A stretch of DNA of 34,006 bases. Origin: a virus. Below the pieces are notes generated by a model that ran no database searches, was not told where the DNA came from, and was given only the letters and a program-made list of their open reading frames with translations. The translations under genes and the position numbers were made by a program. Below are positions 24,425-32,643 of this stretch, one piece after another. The stretch covers positions 1-34,006 of the IMG/VR virus record IMGVR_UViG_3300043436_000846; one strand, written 5' to 3'. Within the stretch, counting starts at the first letter, position 1; every line of letters begins with the position of its first letter.

Positions 24425-24918
24425 TGAACAAGCCACTTTATCAAATCGAACAGGAGTACATCGAACTTGCTACCTTGTTGGAGCAAGAGGAATTGACACC
24501 CGAAATTGAGAATGCTTTGGCGATTAACCAAGCGGAACTACAAGGCAAGGCAGTCGCTTATGCCTATGTGATTAAAGATTCAGAAAGCAACGTGCAAGCG
24601 ATTAAAGACGAAATAGCCCGACTGCAAGCATTAGCCAAATCGGAGGAAAAGAAAGCCGAGCGTTTGAAATCTGCCATCTCACAGGCAATGCAATACTTTG
24701 AAATCACGGAGGTAAAAACGCCACTAATTAAGCTATCATTTCGCACCTCTAAGCGATGTGTGAGCGATGGCGTGGCGTTCACTTTAGCGGATAGATTTAC
24801 TACCTTAGTACCTGAATCGCGCAAGCCTAACCTGACCGCAATTAAAGCCGCTATTGAAAGCGGTGAGGACGTGCAAGGCTACAAAATCGAAACAATAAAT
24901 AACCTTCAAATTAAATGA
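24424..24918 (+). CDS. Gp157-like protein
   Basis: The 164-aa protein has a long N-terminal coiled coil (to about residue 95) and a C-terminal part (LIKLSFRTSKRCVSDGVAFT, SGEDVQGYKIETINNLQIK) matching the siphovirus Gp157 family. Its role is uncertain; members occur in recombination operons. Its start overlaps the ERF stop by 1 nt. Confidence 0.7.
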   Translation: MNKPLYQIEQEYIELATLLEQEELTPEIENALAINQAELQGKAVAYAYVIKDSESNVQAIKDEIARLQALAKSEEKKAERLKSAISQAMQYFEITEVKTPLIKLSFRTSKRCVSDGVAFTLADRFTTLVPESRKPNLTAIKAAIESGEDVQGYKIETINNLQIK

Positions 24919-25169
24919 TATACAAAAACGCTAAACTATTTCCAAGTTCTGCCCCGTGTACTTTTGTGCAGTTTGGAACTCAGGACATTCTTATTGAGCC
25001 TTCAAAAAAATGGGATAACAAAGTTTTTATTAAATTAGTTAATAAAGACGATGAAGAAATTGAAGGCGCGTGGCATATCGTAATGGAGTTCCCAAAAGCC
25101 GAAAGTATTGACGTACTAATAAAAGCGTTAAAAATTGCAAAGAAAAATTTAACCAAACCAACTAAATAG
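24915..25169 (+). CDS. Small hypothetical protein
   Basis: The 84-aa protein is beta-type in its first half (FVQFGTQDILIEPSKKW) and has a basic helical end (LIKALKIAKKNLTKPTK). It overlaps Gp157 by 4 nt and precedes the SSB-like gene by 2 nt. The basic tail may contact nucleic acid. The family is not recognised. Confidence 0.5.
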   Translation: MIYKNAKLFPSSAPCTFVQFGTQDILIEPSKKWDNKVFIKLVNKDDEEIEGAWHIVMEFPKAESIDVLIKALKIAKKNLTKPTK

Positions 25170-25171
25170 AA

Positions 25172-25516
25172 ATGACAATCACAGGCACAGTTCACCACAT
25201 TGGATACACAGAAGTAATAAGCGACAAATTCAGCAAGCGATTGCTGGTAGTTGCAACGGAGGACAAGTTTAATAATTTAACCCCAATCGAGTTCACCAAA
25301 GAAAAGACGGGGCTACTTGACGGGCTGCAAATAGGGCAGTCGGTTAGTGTTGAAGCGAATGTTGGAGGGCGAGAATATTCGGGCAAGTATTACCCAAGCA
25401 TCACGGGTTGGAAGCTAACGTCTGGGCAAAGTGCACCACCTCAAAAGCAAAGTGCACCACCTCAAGCCGTAAGTGCACCAGTTGAAAATATTGACGCGGA
25501 TATGCTTCCTTTCTAA
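25172..25516 (+). CDS. SSB-like OB-fold protein (DUF3127-like) with acidic tail
   Basis: Residues 1-85 fit the DUF3127 OB-fold group of Bacteroidota (FSKRLLVVATED, TPIEFTKEKTGLLDGLQIGQ, NVGGREYSGKYY, ITGWKL). A flexible linker with the motif SAPPQ repeated leads to an acidic-hydrophobic end (DADMLPF) like the DDDIPF tail by which bacterial SSB recruits partners. Likely role: covering single strands and recruiting ERF, primase or host proteins. The tail is visible; partner binding is inferred. Confidence 0.75.
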   Translation: MTITGTVHHIGYTEVISDKFSKRLLVVATEDKFNNLTPIEFTKEKTGLLDGLQIGQSVSVEANVGGREYSGKYYPSITGWKLTSGQSAPPQKQSAPPQAVSAPVENIDADMLPF

Positions 25517-25677
25517 TGCGAACCTTAGCAATCACCTACTACATTAGTTGCCTATTTTGCCCACTTGCTGCCTATGAGCCGCACGTGTGCAAAGAGGTAA
25601 TTAAGCCAACACCAATACACGTTATGCTGTTCAGCGTGGAGCAACAGAGATTATTTTATAAAGATTTGAACGAATGA
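25516..25677 (+). CDS. Small protein with signal-like N-terminus (53 aa)
   Basis: An ATG overlapping the previous stop (TAATG) opens 53 codons and ends overlapping the next ATG by 4 nt. Residues 2-19 (RTLAITYYISCLFCPLAA) are hydrophobic after one Arg and could be a signal peptide or membrane anchor. The rest has one Cys and a basic, charged tail. Tight coupling to the DUF5675 gene suggests both act in the envelope. The ORF is short but has perfect coupling on both sides. Confidence 0.5.
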   Translation: MRTLAITYYISCLFCPLAAYEPHVCKEVIKPTPIHVMLFSVEQQRLFYKDLNE

Positions 25678-26090
25678 TTAAAGCAACACTTACCCGAAAC
25701 TACACACTAACTCAAACGCTGGGCGAGTTGGTAATTGGCAATTTCAAATGTAAGACTTTGGAACTGGCTTGGAAGGATAACGCAAACAAGATTAGCTGCA
25801 TACCCGAAGGCGTGTATACGGTAGTTCCACGTCACTCTGCGAAGTATGGCAGACATCTACACATTACTAACGTGCCGAACCGTTCATTTGTGCTAATCCA
25901 TTGGGGTAATTACGCTGGTTCAATCAATTTAAAAAGCGGCCAGAGCGACATCAAAGGCTGCGTGTTGGTAGGGTCTGCAATGGCCGACATCAACAAGGAT
26001 GGCATACTGGACATTGTGAACTCCAAGCCTACCTTTGCTGGGTTGATGCTTATGTTTCCTGACGGGTTTGAGCTTACAATTAAGAGTTAA
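25674..26090 (+). CDS. DUF5675-like protein, possible peptidoglycan-active enzyme
   Basis: The 138-aa protein matches the DUF5675 pattern: CIPEGVYTVVPRHS, VPNRSFVLIHWGNY and DIKGCVLVG. H76 in IHWGN and C96 in KGC resemble the His and Cys pair of YkuD-type L,D-transpeptidase folds, so action on peptidoglycan is plausible but not established here. No other endolysin candidate is visible in the window. Its TAA stop lies inside the attC-like inverse core (26085-26091), as often seen for ORFs that end an integron cassette. Confidence 0.6.
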   Translation: MIKATLTRNYTLTQTLGELVIGNFKCKTLELAWKDNANKISCIPEGVYTVVPRHSAKYGRHLHITNVPNRSFVLIHWGNYAGSINLKSGQSDIKGCVLVGSAMADINKDGILDIVNSKPTFAGLMLMFPDGFELTIKS

Positions 26091-26175
26091 CGGTGGCGAT
26101 TGGCGAAGTAAAAGCCTTGAACTACCGTTGATGTTCAGCACTACACTTGATGGCTTTTATTTTGCCAATTGCGTG

Positions 26176-26181
<6 letters not shown>
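26085..26181 (+). repeat. Long imperfect palindrome, attC-like (left)
   Basis: Positions 26096-26116 pair with 26152-26172 (21 bp, three G·T). After a 4/2-nt asymmetric bulge, GTTAAC (26086-26091) pairs with GTTAGC (26175-26180). The hypervariable inner part contains TGAAC/GTTCA. The ends resemble inverse core RYYYAAC and core GTTRRRY, each with one mismatch. The overall shape is that of an integron attC site of about 97 nt. It could instead be an RNA hairpin or terminator, but no T tract follows. Confidence 0.5.
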
Positions 26182-26849
<668 letters not shown>

Positions 26850-26905
26850 TTAAACTTTATTTCCACAACGTCCATCTAATTACACAAACAAAGAAAAACA
26901 CGTAA

Positions 26906-26913
26906 TACCTTCG
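26906..26913 (+). promoter_or_regulatory. Weak -7 box candidate after the cassette
   Basis: TACCTTCG differs from TAnnTTTG at one base and lies 4 nt before the ATG at 26918. A transcript from it would be nearly leaderless. It could restart transcription downstream of the attC-like hairpin. No clear -33 element is visible. Confidence 0.3.
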
Positions 26914-26917
26914 CAAC

Positions 26918-27118
26918 ATGAGCAACCAATCCAACAAAGCAATCCCAATAGAGGGAATTTTTACATTAGCCAGCCAGCTAATTGACTTAATTAAATCGGG
27001 CATCGAAAAGCGCGGGCTACTTCGCGAACGGGTTAACCGTTTGGAGCAAGCACTTTTGAAAGCTGCGGAGTACAATTTGATACAGGATGAACGCATTAAA
27101 GCACTTGAAGAAAGATGA
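26918..27118 (+). CDS. Small coiled-coil protein
   Basis: The 66-aa protein has an N-terminal amphipathic segment (IPIEGIFTLASQLIDLIKSG) and a charged helix (EKRGLLRERVNRLEQALLKA...). There is no clear membrane segment. It ends in KALEER, overlapping the next ATG by 4 nt. Function unknown; it is the first gene after the candidate cassette. Confidence 0.55.
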   Translation: MSNQSNKAIPIEGIFTLASQLIDLIKSGIEKRGLLRERVNRLEQALLKAAEYNLIQDERIKALEER

Positions 27119-27300
27119 AAACATACGCAATAGTATTGACCGATTCGCACCCGTTAATCCCGAAGAACACCAAGCTGTTAATGTTTGACACGCGTGGATT
27201 CGGTAGGCAGTTTGGAACTAAACAAAATGGTGACTACTGGAGTGAAGCCTTTATTTTAAGCAAACCAAGCCTGTTCAAAATAGTAGAAGAAAATGAGTAA
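27115..27300 (+). CDS. Small hypothetical protein
   Basis: The 61-aa protein (MKTYAIVLTDSHPLIPKNTK...) has beta-type segments and FDTRGFGRQFG. No family is recognised. It overlaps both neighbours by a few bases, so it belongs to one unit from 26918 to 27529. Confidence 0.5.
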   Translation: MKTYAIVLTDSHPLIPKNTKLLMFDTRGFGRQFGTKQNGDYWSEAFILSKPSLFKIVEENE

Positions 27301-27529
27301 CTATTCCCACATCACAGACGTTCTAAAGGGCGTAGAGGTCGTAGGACGTGCCAAGCCAACACGTTACACGGCAACTCACTTTGACGGGCGCACGGTTAAG
27401 CATTCGGGTACGTTTAGGGATTTCTGCACGTTGCACAGATTTCCATATCACACTTTGAAAACACAAGGCAGCACCGCGTTTACGGTTGGTTATAACTGGG
27501 AGGGGTGGCAATTCACAAAAGAAAACTAA
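27293..27529 (+). CDS. Small putative DNA-binding protein
   Basis: The 78-aa protein has GTFRDFCTLHRFPYHTLKTQG followed by a VGYNWEGWQF end. This resembles the small helix-turn-helix repeats (NUMOD1-like) found beside intron-type endonucleases, where a short HTH precedes a GW-x-F strand. No nuclease domain is present. The assignment is tentative. Confidence 0.4.
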   Translation: MSNYSHITDVLKGVEVVGRAKPTRYTATHFDGRTVKHSGTFRDFCTLHRFPYHTLKTQGSTAFTVGYNWEGWQFTKEN

Positions 27530-27534
27530 CGAAA

Positions 27535-27891
27535 ATGAACCCTGTACTTTTGACCATCCCCGTATTTATCGCAGCCACGTTAACCCTTGCGTGTGGTATT
27601 CTCTTTGCAATTATCCAGCAAAAGGATGAAAGGATAGCAGATCTGTTGGAGGATAAAGAAATTTCGATAAAGGCAATCACAACCATGCGAAAACTTTACG
27701 AAGTGGAAGTCGAAGTATCAAAGAAACTTGAGGACGATCTACTCCAAGCCGACAAGGAATTTGACGCTAAGGATAAGGAGTTGAAAGCCGCTAAGGAAAC
27801 TATCCAGCACTTGACCGCTCGCACGTTCACAGGGCGTAAGCGAAACAATAAAGGGCAGTTTGTAACGGTTGCTAAAGATGTTGAGCCTTAA
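27535..27891 (+). CDS. Membrane-anchored coiled-coil protein, spanin-like topology
   Basis: I chose ATG 27535 (leader aaaactaacgaaa); an upstream in-frame ATG at 27505 lies within the previous gene. The 118-aa protein has one N-terminal membrane helix (residues ~3-26, VLLTIPVFIAATLTLACGIL), a long charged coiled coil (about 27-95) and a basic tail. This is the topology of an i-spanin or other membrane-tethered coiled coil. No o-spanin was identified nearby; the 30829 lipoprotein is too far to pair with confidence. Confidence 0.5.
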   Translation: MNPVLLTIPVFIAATLTLACGILFAIIQQKDERIADLLEDKEISIKAITTMRKLYEVEVEVSKKLEDDLLQADKEFDAKDKELKAAKETIQHLTARTFTGRKRNNKGQFVTVAKDVEP

Positions 27892-27912
27892 CTTTACAGC
27901 GTGGTAGAGGCA

Positions 27913-28374
27913 ATGTATAACCAACTTCGGAATGATACCAGCCTTTGCAACTTAGCAAAGAGATGCTCGGGCGACAAGTGGGAGGACGTTATGCAAGAAA
28001 TCGGGATAGTTCTTTGCTTAAAATCTGATAGCGAACTACAAAGGATTGGTCAATACTTCAACTTTTGGTGTGCCCGGACCATTATGAACATGAGTAGCCG
28101 CAAAGGTGTTGTAGGCCGTATTGACGTGCTTATAGATGGCAACGTGGAGGTGAGCGATACACCTGACATAATAGACGAATGCAACGTGACCGAGATGGCA
28201 ACGCAAGCTAACAAGATGCTAGAAGAAATGCCGTGGTATGACCGTGAACTGTTCAAAATATATCTACAAGAGGGGTCGTTCCGTAACGTAGCCAAAGCAA
28301 CTAAGCTACCTTTGAGCAGCGTTTACAGTTCTATTTCACAGGTGCAAATTAAACTACGTAAGCAAATCAAATGA
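27913..28374 (+). CDS. Sigma-70-like DNA-binding regulator
   Basis: The ATG at 27913 is chosen over a GTG at 27901. The 153-aa protein has an N-terminal helical part (CSGDKWEDVMQEIGIVLCLK) like sigma region 2 remnants and a C-terminal region 4-like HTH (WYDRELFKIYLQEGSFRNVA, KATKLPLSSVYSSISQVQIK). Known: phage sigma-like proteins switch on late genes. Inferred: a middle or late transcription activator for the following structural and packaging genes. The region 2 promoter-melting motifs are not clearly present, so it may work as an adaptor. Confidence 0.6.
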   Translation: MYNQLRNDTSLCNLAKRCSGDKWEDVMQEIGIVLCLKSDSELQRIGQYFNFWCARTIMNMSSRKGVVGRIDVLIDGNVEVSDTPDIIDECNVTEMATQANKMLEEMPWYDRELFKIYLQEGSFRNVAKATKLPLSSVYSSISQVQIKLRKQIK

Positions 28375-28601
28375 TTGAACTAATAGTATCGGGCGCATTT
28401 ATAGCTATCATAGCGATGGCAGTCACCGAGTTTACTAAGCAAATACCATACAAGCCGTTCAACTGCTCGATGTGCATGGTGTGGTGGTGTTCTTTGGCTT
28501 TTGCCTTATTGCATTTTACCACAGTAGATGCTGTTGTATTTATTGGAGCTGCAATTTTAACCCGTCAAATCCTATGGAAAGTATGGCCAACAATGTTTTG
28601 A
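28371..28601 (+). CDS. Small multi-pass membrane protein
   Basis: The 76-aa protein has an N-terminal membrane helix (about 2-20) and two more hydrophobic stretches (about 36-52 and 53-66), with FNCSMCMVWW carrying a CxxC pair. It could be a holin-like or envelope-modifying protein. It is coupled to the sigma-like gene by a 4-nt overlap. Confidence 0.5.
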   Translation: MIELIVSGAFIAIIAMAVTEFTKQIPYKPFNCSMCMVWWCSLAFALLHFTTVDAVVFIGAAILTRQILWKVWPTMF

Positions 28602-28816
28602 GTGAGCAGGATGCTGCATGGGTAGAATCAAAACGCGATACCATTCTAAGGATGGCAAGCGGCAACTTTGCAGGCGAAATATCTATTGAAGATAGGGGCA
28701 ATTATCACAGGATAGCGCAGCATCTAATCGGGTTCGGTTTTTTGGTGTGTTGGACTTGCGGGTCGGGCATTCAAACAATAGGGGCATACATAAAAAATAG
28801 TTTACAATGGCAATGA
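28583..28816 (+). CDS. Small hypothetical protein with CxxC
   Basis: The start is ATG 28583 (ATG 28574 possible), overlapping the membrane protein gene. The 77-aa product (MANNVLSEQDAAWVESKRDT...) has a helical N-terminus, DRGNYHRIAQHLI and a CWTCGSGIQTI end. Similar small proteins occur near membrane genes in Bacteroidota phages as I recall, with no known role. The stop overlaps the glycosyltransferase start. Confidence 0.5.
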   Translation: MANNVLSEQDAAWVESKRDTILRMASGNFAGEISIEDRGNYHRIAQHLIGFGFLVCWTCGSGIQTIGAYIKNSLQWQ

Positions 28817-29571
28817 TAGCGATGGGCGTATTCGATACGGAGGAAAACGGGAGGACGGAATACACCGCAAAAACATTAGAAACACTTTACTTAACGGTCA
28901 ACACACGTAAGCATCGTATCGTAATAGTAGACAATGGCAGCTGCGAAGCAACCCAAACCCTACTGAATAAGGCCGCACGCATTGAAGTGATACGCCTGCA
29001 TGAGAATATCGGAACTGCTAAAGCGGTCAACAAGGCATGGCAGCTACGCAAAGATGGCGAGCATTGCATTAAGATGGATAACGATGTTGTAATACATCAA
29101 AGCGATTGGGTGGACAATATGGAGCGCGCAATTAAACTAGATCCTGCTATTGGCATTGTTGGCCTTAAACGAAAGGACTGCTGGGAAGAACCAAGCCGCA
29201 ACGACTTCTACAAATCTAGCCTAGAGATGTTGCCACATGTACCGGGCGAGCCGTGGGTAGTTGTTGAGCGTGTTAATCATGTGATGGGCACCTGTCAAAT
29301 GTTTAACTCCGCTTTGCTCGACAAAATAGGCTACCTATACCAACCGCGTCTTTATGGCTTTGACGATGCCCTTGCTGCCATCCGTTGCCAAGTAGCAGGG
29401 TTCTATTCTTGTTTCCTTCCACATATTGAAATTGACCACATCGACACGGGAGCCACCGCGTATCAGGGATGGAAAGAAAAACACGCGGGCGAAGATATGG
29501 CAGAATATAACCGACTTAAAAATGGCTACCTTAGTGGAACTATTCCAGTTTATTCAGAAGCGACATGGTAA
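28807..29571 (+). CDS. Family 2 glycosyltransferase
   Basis: The 254-aa GT-A type protein has IVIVDNGSCEATQ near residue 37, RLHENIGTAKAVNKAW, the metal-binding KMDNDVVIH (about 88-96), and a C-terminal YGFDDALAAIRC with an ED/DD-type catalytic region. It transfers a sugar from a nucleotide donor to an unknown acceptor in the cytoplasm. Three glycosyltransferases and an acetyltransferase are clustered, suggesting assembly of a modified glycan on virion proteins, DNA bases or the cell surface. Start ambiguity is two codons (28807 or 28813). Confidence 0.75.
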   Translation: MAMIAMGVFDTEENGRTEYTAKTLETLYLTVNTRKHRIVIVDNGSCEATQTLLNKAARIEVIRLHENIGTAKAVNKAWQLRKDGEHCIKMDNDVVIHQSDWVDNMERAIKLDPAIGIVGLKRKDCWEEPSRNDFYKSSLEMLPHVPGEPWVVVERVNHVMGTCQMFNSALLDKIGYLYQPRLYGFDDALAAIRCQVAGFYSCFLPHIEIDHIDTGATAYQGWKEKHAGEDMAEYNRLKNGYLSGTIPVYSEATW

Positions 29572-30257
29572 TAATAACAAACATTTACAAACCGTTTGCA
29601 GGAACGGATAGAATGATTGCATCGTTTGAGAAACACGGGCATGAAGTAGCCGTTAACACCATTCCAACGGGCAACGGTGCAATTATGCGCGGCCTGTATG
29701 AATGCTACAAACGGGCGGTAAGCGGTCACAAACATTTCATCTATGCAGACGCAGCAGACACTATTTGCCAACGGAACTTTGACGGTGAACTACCAAACAA
29801 CTACTTACTATGGTCAACAGAAAAGGCTTGTTATCCTTACGAAGATAGGGCAGCACTATACAAGTTTGCGCCAAAGATGAAAAGCCCGTGGAGGTACTTA
29901 AACAACGGTATCTATGGCGGTCGTTTGGATATGGTTATTGAGTTCTTCGAGCGTTACGGATTAAATAAGCTACATGACCAAGCCAACGGACAAGCTGAAG
30001 CTATGGACGCTTATTTGCAAGCAGTCAAAGATGGCTTTCCAATTAAACTAGACTACAAGTGTGAACTGTTCCAAAGCATTGCATTTGATTACGACCCAAA
30101 CCAGCAAGGCCATCCGTTACACGCTAACGGTTATGAGGGTACTGACTTTGAGATTAAGAATGGGCTAGTGGTGAACAAGCTAACGGGTAAAACACCTGCA
30201 ATCCTGCATGGCAACGGAAGGACACCGATGCAATGGGTATACGACTTGAATAAATGA
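29565..30257 (+). CDS. PLOD/procollagen-type glycosyltransferase
   Basis: The 230-aa protein resembles the glycosyltransferase domain of the PLOD / procollagen galactosyltransferase group: FIYADAADTI, SPWRYLNNGIYGGRLDMV, DAYLQAVKDGFPIKLDYKCE and a final ILHGNGRTP. It has no signal peptide, so it acts in the cytoplasm. It overlaps the previous glycosyltransferase by 7 nt and the acetyltransferase by 4 nt, so the three are co-translated. Confidence 0.65.
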   Translation: MVIITNIYKPFAGTDRMIASFEKHGHEVAVNTIPTGNGAIMRGLYECYKRAVSGHKHFIYADAADTICQRNFDGELPNNYLLWSTEKACYPYEDRAALYKFAPKMKSPWRYLNNGIYGGRLDMVIEFFERYGLNKLHDQANGQAEAMDAYLQAVKDGFPIKLDYKCELFQSIAFDYDPNQQGHPLHANGYEGTDFEIKNGLVVNKLTGKTPAILHGNGRTPMQWVYDLNK

Positions 30258-30832
30258 AAGAACTAGCGATAATAGGAGCAGGCGGTTTTGGTAAAGAGGT
30301 TATGTCATACGTTAACAACAAGGCTACCTTTTACGTTAGTGACCACATGGCAGCCCCACCTATTAGACCGCTATCACAAATGGACTGTGATAGGTCGGAT
30401 GCTGTTATTGCAATAGGCGACCCTGTGGCAAGGCAAACCATAGCTAACAGTTTAAGACACGGCCAAGAGTTTGCAAACGTGATACACCAAACAGCTATAA
30501 TTGGCAAAAGCGTATCACTAGGACACGGTGCGATTATCACTCCGTTTGCGGTTATTACAGTGGACTGCACAATAGGTACGCATTTCCAAGCTAATCTACA
30601 TTCTGACATTGGGCATGATTGCGTAATAGGTAATTTCGTAACTTTAGCACCTTCAGCACGTATAAGTGGAAGATGCACAATAGGCAACCGTGTCTACATT
30701 GGAACAAACGCAGTAATTAAAGAAGGCATAAGCATTTGTGATGATGTAATAATTGGAGCAGGTGCAGTAGTGTTGAGTGACATAACAAAAAAAGGCACTT
30801 ACGTAGGTATGCCAGCTAAAAAAATCAAATGA
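30254..30832 (+). CDS. NeuD-like sugar O-acetyltransferase
   Basis: The 192-aa protein has a short N-terminal nucleotide-sugar-binding part (LAIIGAGGFGKEVMSYV) and then left-handed beta-helix hexapeptide repeats (GHDCVIGNFVTLAPSARISG, IGNRVYIGTNAVI, VIIGAGAVVLSDI). H at GHD is the likely catalytic His. The NeuD/PglD group acetylates amino sugars. In this cluster it would finish a glycan made by the glycosyltransferases. Confidence 0.75.
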   Translation: MKELAIIGAGGFGKEVMSYVNNKATFYVSDHMAAPPIRPLSQMDCDRSDAVIAIGDPVARQTIANSLRHGQEFANVIHQTAIIGKSVSLGHGAIITPFAVITVDCTIGTHFQANLHSDIGHDCVIGNFVTLAPSARISGRCTIGNRVYIGTNAVIKEGISICDDVIIGAGAVVLSDITKKGTYVGMPAKKIK

Positions 30833-31074
30833 GAACTTTACTATTCCTTTCATTCCTTATCCTAGCTTCTTGCGACAAAGAAGAACAAGGATGCGCAGGC
30901 GGTTGCGGCACGTTACGCGATAAGTATAAAGGCTTTCATCCTCAAATGGGTACTACGTGCAACTATGTGATTGACTATTGCAATGGGACAAGGGCAACCC
31001 GTACAGGATATAGCAGTTACCCATACGATGACCATTTTATAGGTGATGAAATTTGTAATTCAGATATTTACTAA
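30829..31074 (+). CDS. Small Cys-rich lipoprotein
   Basis: The 81-aa protein begins MRTLLFLSFLILASCDKEEQ: a basic start, hydrophobic core and lipobox LASC, cleaved before the Cys (residue 15). The mature part is short, with five further Cys residues that may form disulfides. Known: phage lipoproteins can block superinfection by masking or binding receptors. The position beside glycan genes and before the terminase genes fits a host-surface function. It could also be an outer-membrane lysis component. Confidence 0.6.
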   Translation: MRTLLFLSFLILASCDKEEQGCAGGCGTLRDKYKGFHPQMGTTCNYVIDYCNGTRATRTGYSSYPYDDHFIGDEICNSDIY

Positions 31075-31514
31075 TGCACCCAACACGAATATTTAAGCAC
31101 CCAAACGAGCTACTCGAAGCGTGGGAGAAATATAAGAAACACCTACAAACAAAGGCTTTAGAATGGCCTAAAGTGCAATATGTAGGCAAAGATGGGGCAA
31201 GAGTTGAGGACTATCCAAAGATGCCACTAACTTTGGAAGGTTTCTACGTTTTTGGGTATGAGCATTACGGAACGGTCAAGTCTTATTTTATTAACGAAAG
31301 AGAATTGTACGGAGATTTTACGACTATCTGCTCACGTATAAAGGAAGAAATAAGACACGACCAAATCACAGGAGGGCTACTTGGACAATACAATCCAAGC
31401 ATTACGCAGCGTCTAAACGGGCTAACTGAAAAGACGCAAACTGAAATAAGCATAGAACAAAGCCCGTTCAAATCATTGCTACTAGATGTTCCAACGGACA
31501 ACAGCGCAAGTTAA
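31074..31514 (+). CDS. terS: Terminase small subunit
   Basis: The 146-aa protein has the pattern of Bacteroidota phage DNA-packaging small subunits: PLTLEGFYVFGYEHYGTVKS, then ICSRIKEEIRHDQITGGLLG and QYNPSITQRLNGL. These proteins recognise the packaging site and recruit the large subunit. The gene overlaps the large subunit gene by 29 nt, as is frequent for this pair. Confidence 0.75.
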   Translation: MHPTRIFKHPNELLEAWEKYKKHLQTKALEWPKVQYVGKDGARVEDYPKMPLTLEGFYVFGYEHYGTVKSYFINERELYGDFTTICSRIKEEIRHDQITGGLLGQYNPSITQRLNGLTEKTQTEISIEQSPFKSLLLDVPTDNSAS

Positions 31515-32643
31515 AATAGCTACCCTTCGCAAGCGCGTTAGGGTAGTACAAGGCGGCACGAGCAGTTCGAAAACGTTCACCATAATCCCGATGCTGATTA
31601 GTTACGCAATCGAGAATAAGAATGTCGAAATTAGCGTGGTATCTGAAAGCATCCCACATTTACGGAGGGGCGCAATACGTGACTTCTTAAAGATAATGGA
31701 GGACACGGGAAACTTCAAGATGGCAAACTGGAACAGAAGCACCCTAACCTATGCGTTCAACTCTGGTAGCTTTATTGAGTTCTTTAGCGTGGACCAGAGC
31801 GACAAACTACGGGGTGCAAGGCGTGACGTTCTATTTGTGAACGAAGCCAACAACATAAGCTGGGAAGCATACCACCAACTAAGCATAAGAACAAGGCGGT
31901 TCATCTATATTGACTACAACCCGACTATGCTATTTTGGGCTAACACGGAACTGATAGGCAAGCCCGATACTGACTTTATCGTGCTAACCTACCGGGACAA
32001 CGAAGCCCTAGAGCCTGCCATCGTTAAGGAAATAGAAGCGGCTAGAACCAAAGGAGAAACATCCAGCTATTGGGCGAATTGGTGGCGTGTGTATGGGCTT
32101 GGTGAAGTAGGTAGCTTGCAGGGCGTGGTGTTCAAAGAATGGCAGCAAGTGGATAAGATGCCAACGACTTACAAATGGAAAGCATACGGCCTAGACTGGG
32201 GCTTCACAAACGACCCGACTAGCTTTGTGGAGGTGTGCGAAAGTGAGGGCAAACTTTGGCTTAACGAATTGCTTTACGAAACAAACCTGACCAACAGCGA
32301 CATAGCCCAACGCCTTAACGCTTACAAGGGCGGTGAGATTATCGCAGACAGCGCAGAACCAAAGAGCATTGAGGACTTAAAGCGGTTTGGCTTTAGGATA
32401 AGAGGGTGCAAAAAGGGAGCAGATAGCATACGCATAGGACTAGATAAGATGCAACAACAACCGCTTATGGTAACAAGTAGCAGCCTTAATCTAATCAAAG
32501 AACTTAGGGGCTATATTTGGCAAGTGGATAAGACAGGCGCGCAGACAAACGACCCGATAGGATTAGACCATGCCATCGATGCAAGCCGTTACTGCATAAT
32601 GGAGAAACTAAGCGCACGAAGCGGCACATACGCAATAAGATGA
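31486..32643 (+). CDS. terL: Terminase large subunit
   Basis: The 385-aa protein has a Walker A-like GGTSSSKT (23-30), Walker B and catalytic Glu VLFVNEAN (about 115-122), and a C-terminal nuclease with GLDWGF (D near 237), IADSAEP (near 285) and GLDHAIDASRY (near 360), the three acidic clusters of RNase H-type terminase nucleases. It powers DNA packaging and cuts the concatemer. It is shorter than many large terminases but keeps all motifs. The start lies inside terS; the in-frame ATG at 31486 is well placed. Confidence 0.9.
   Translation: MFQRTTAQVKIATLRKRVRVVQGGTSSSKTFTIIPMLISYAIENKNVEISVVSESIPHLRRGAIRDFLKIMEDTGNFKMANWNRSTLTYAFNSGSFIEFFSVDQSDKLRGARRDVLFVNEANNISWEAYHQLSIRTRRFIYIDYNPTMLFWANTELIGKPDTDFIVLTYRDNEALEPAIVKEIEAARTKGETSSYWANWWRVYGLGEVGSLQGVVFKEWQQVDKMPTTYKWKAYGLDWGFTNDPTSFVEVCESEGKLWLNELLYETNLTNSDIAQRLNAYKGGEIIADSAEPKSIEDLKRFGFRIRGCKKGADSIRIGLDKMQQQPLMVTSSSLNLIKELRGYIWQVDKTGAQTNDPIGLDHAIDASRYCIMEKLSARSGTYAIR

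Noticed and set aside
26096-26172. Possible tRNA or tRNA-like element because of the strong stem and internal hairpin
   Set aside because: No T-loop (TTCRA), no 7-bp acceptor stem with a CCA-side pattern, and the inner loops do not fit a cloverleaf. The attC-like or plain hairpin reading explains the pairing better.
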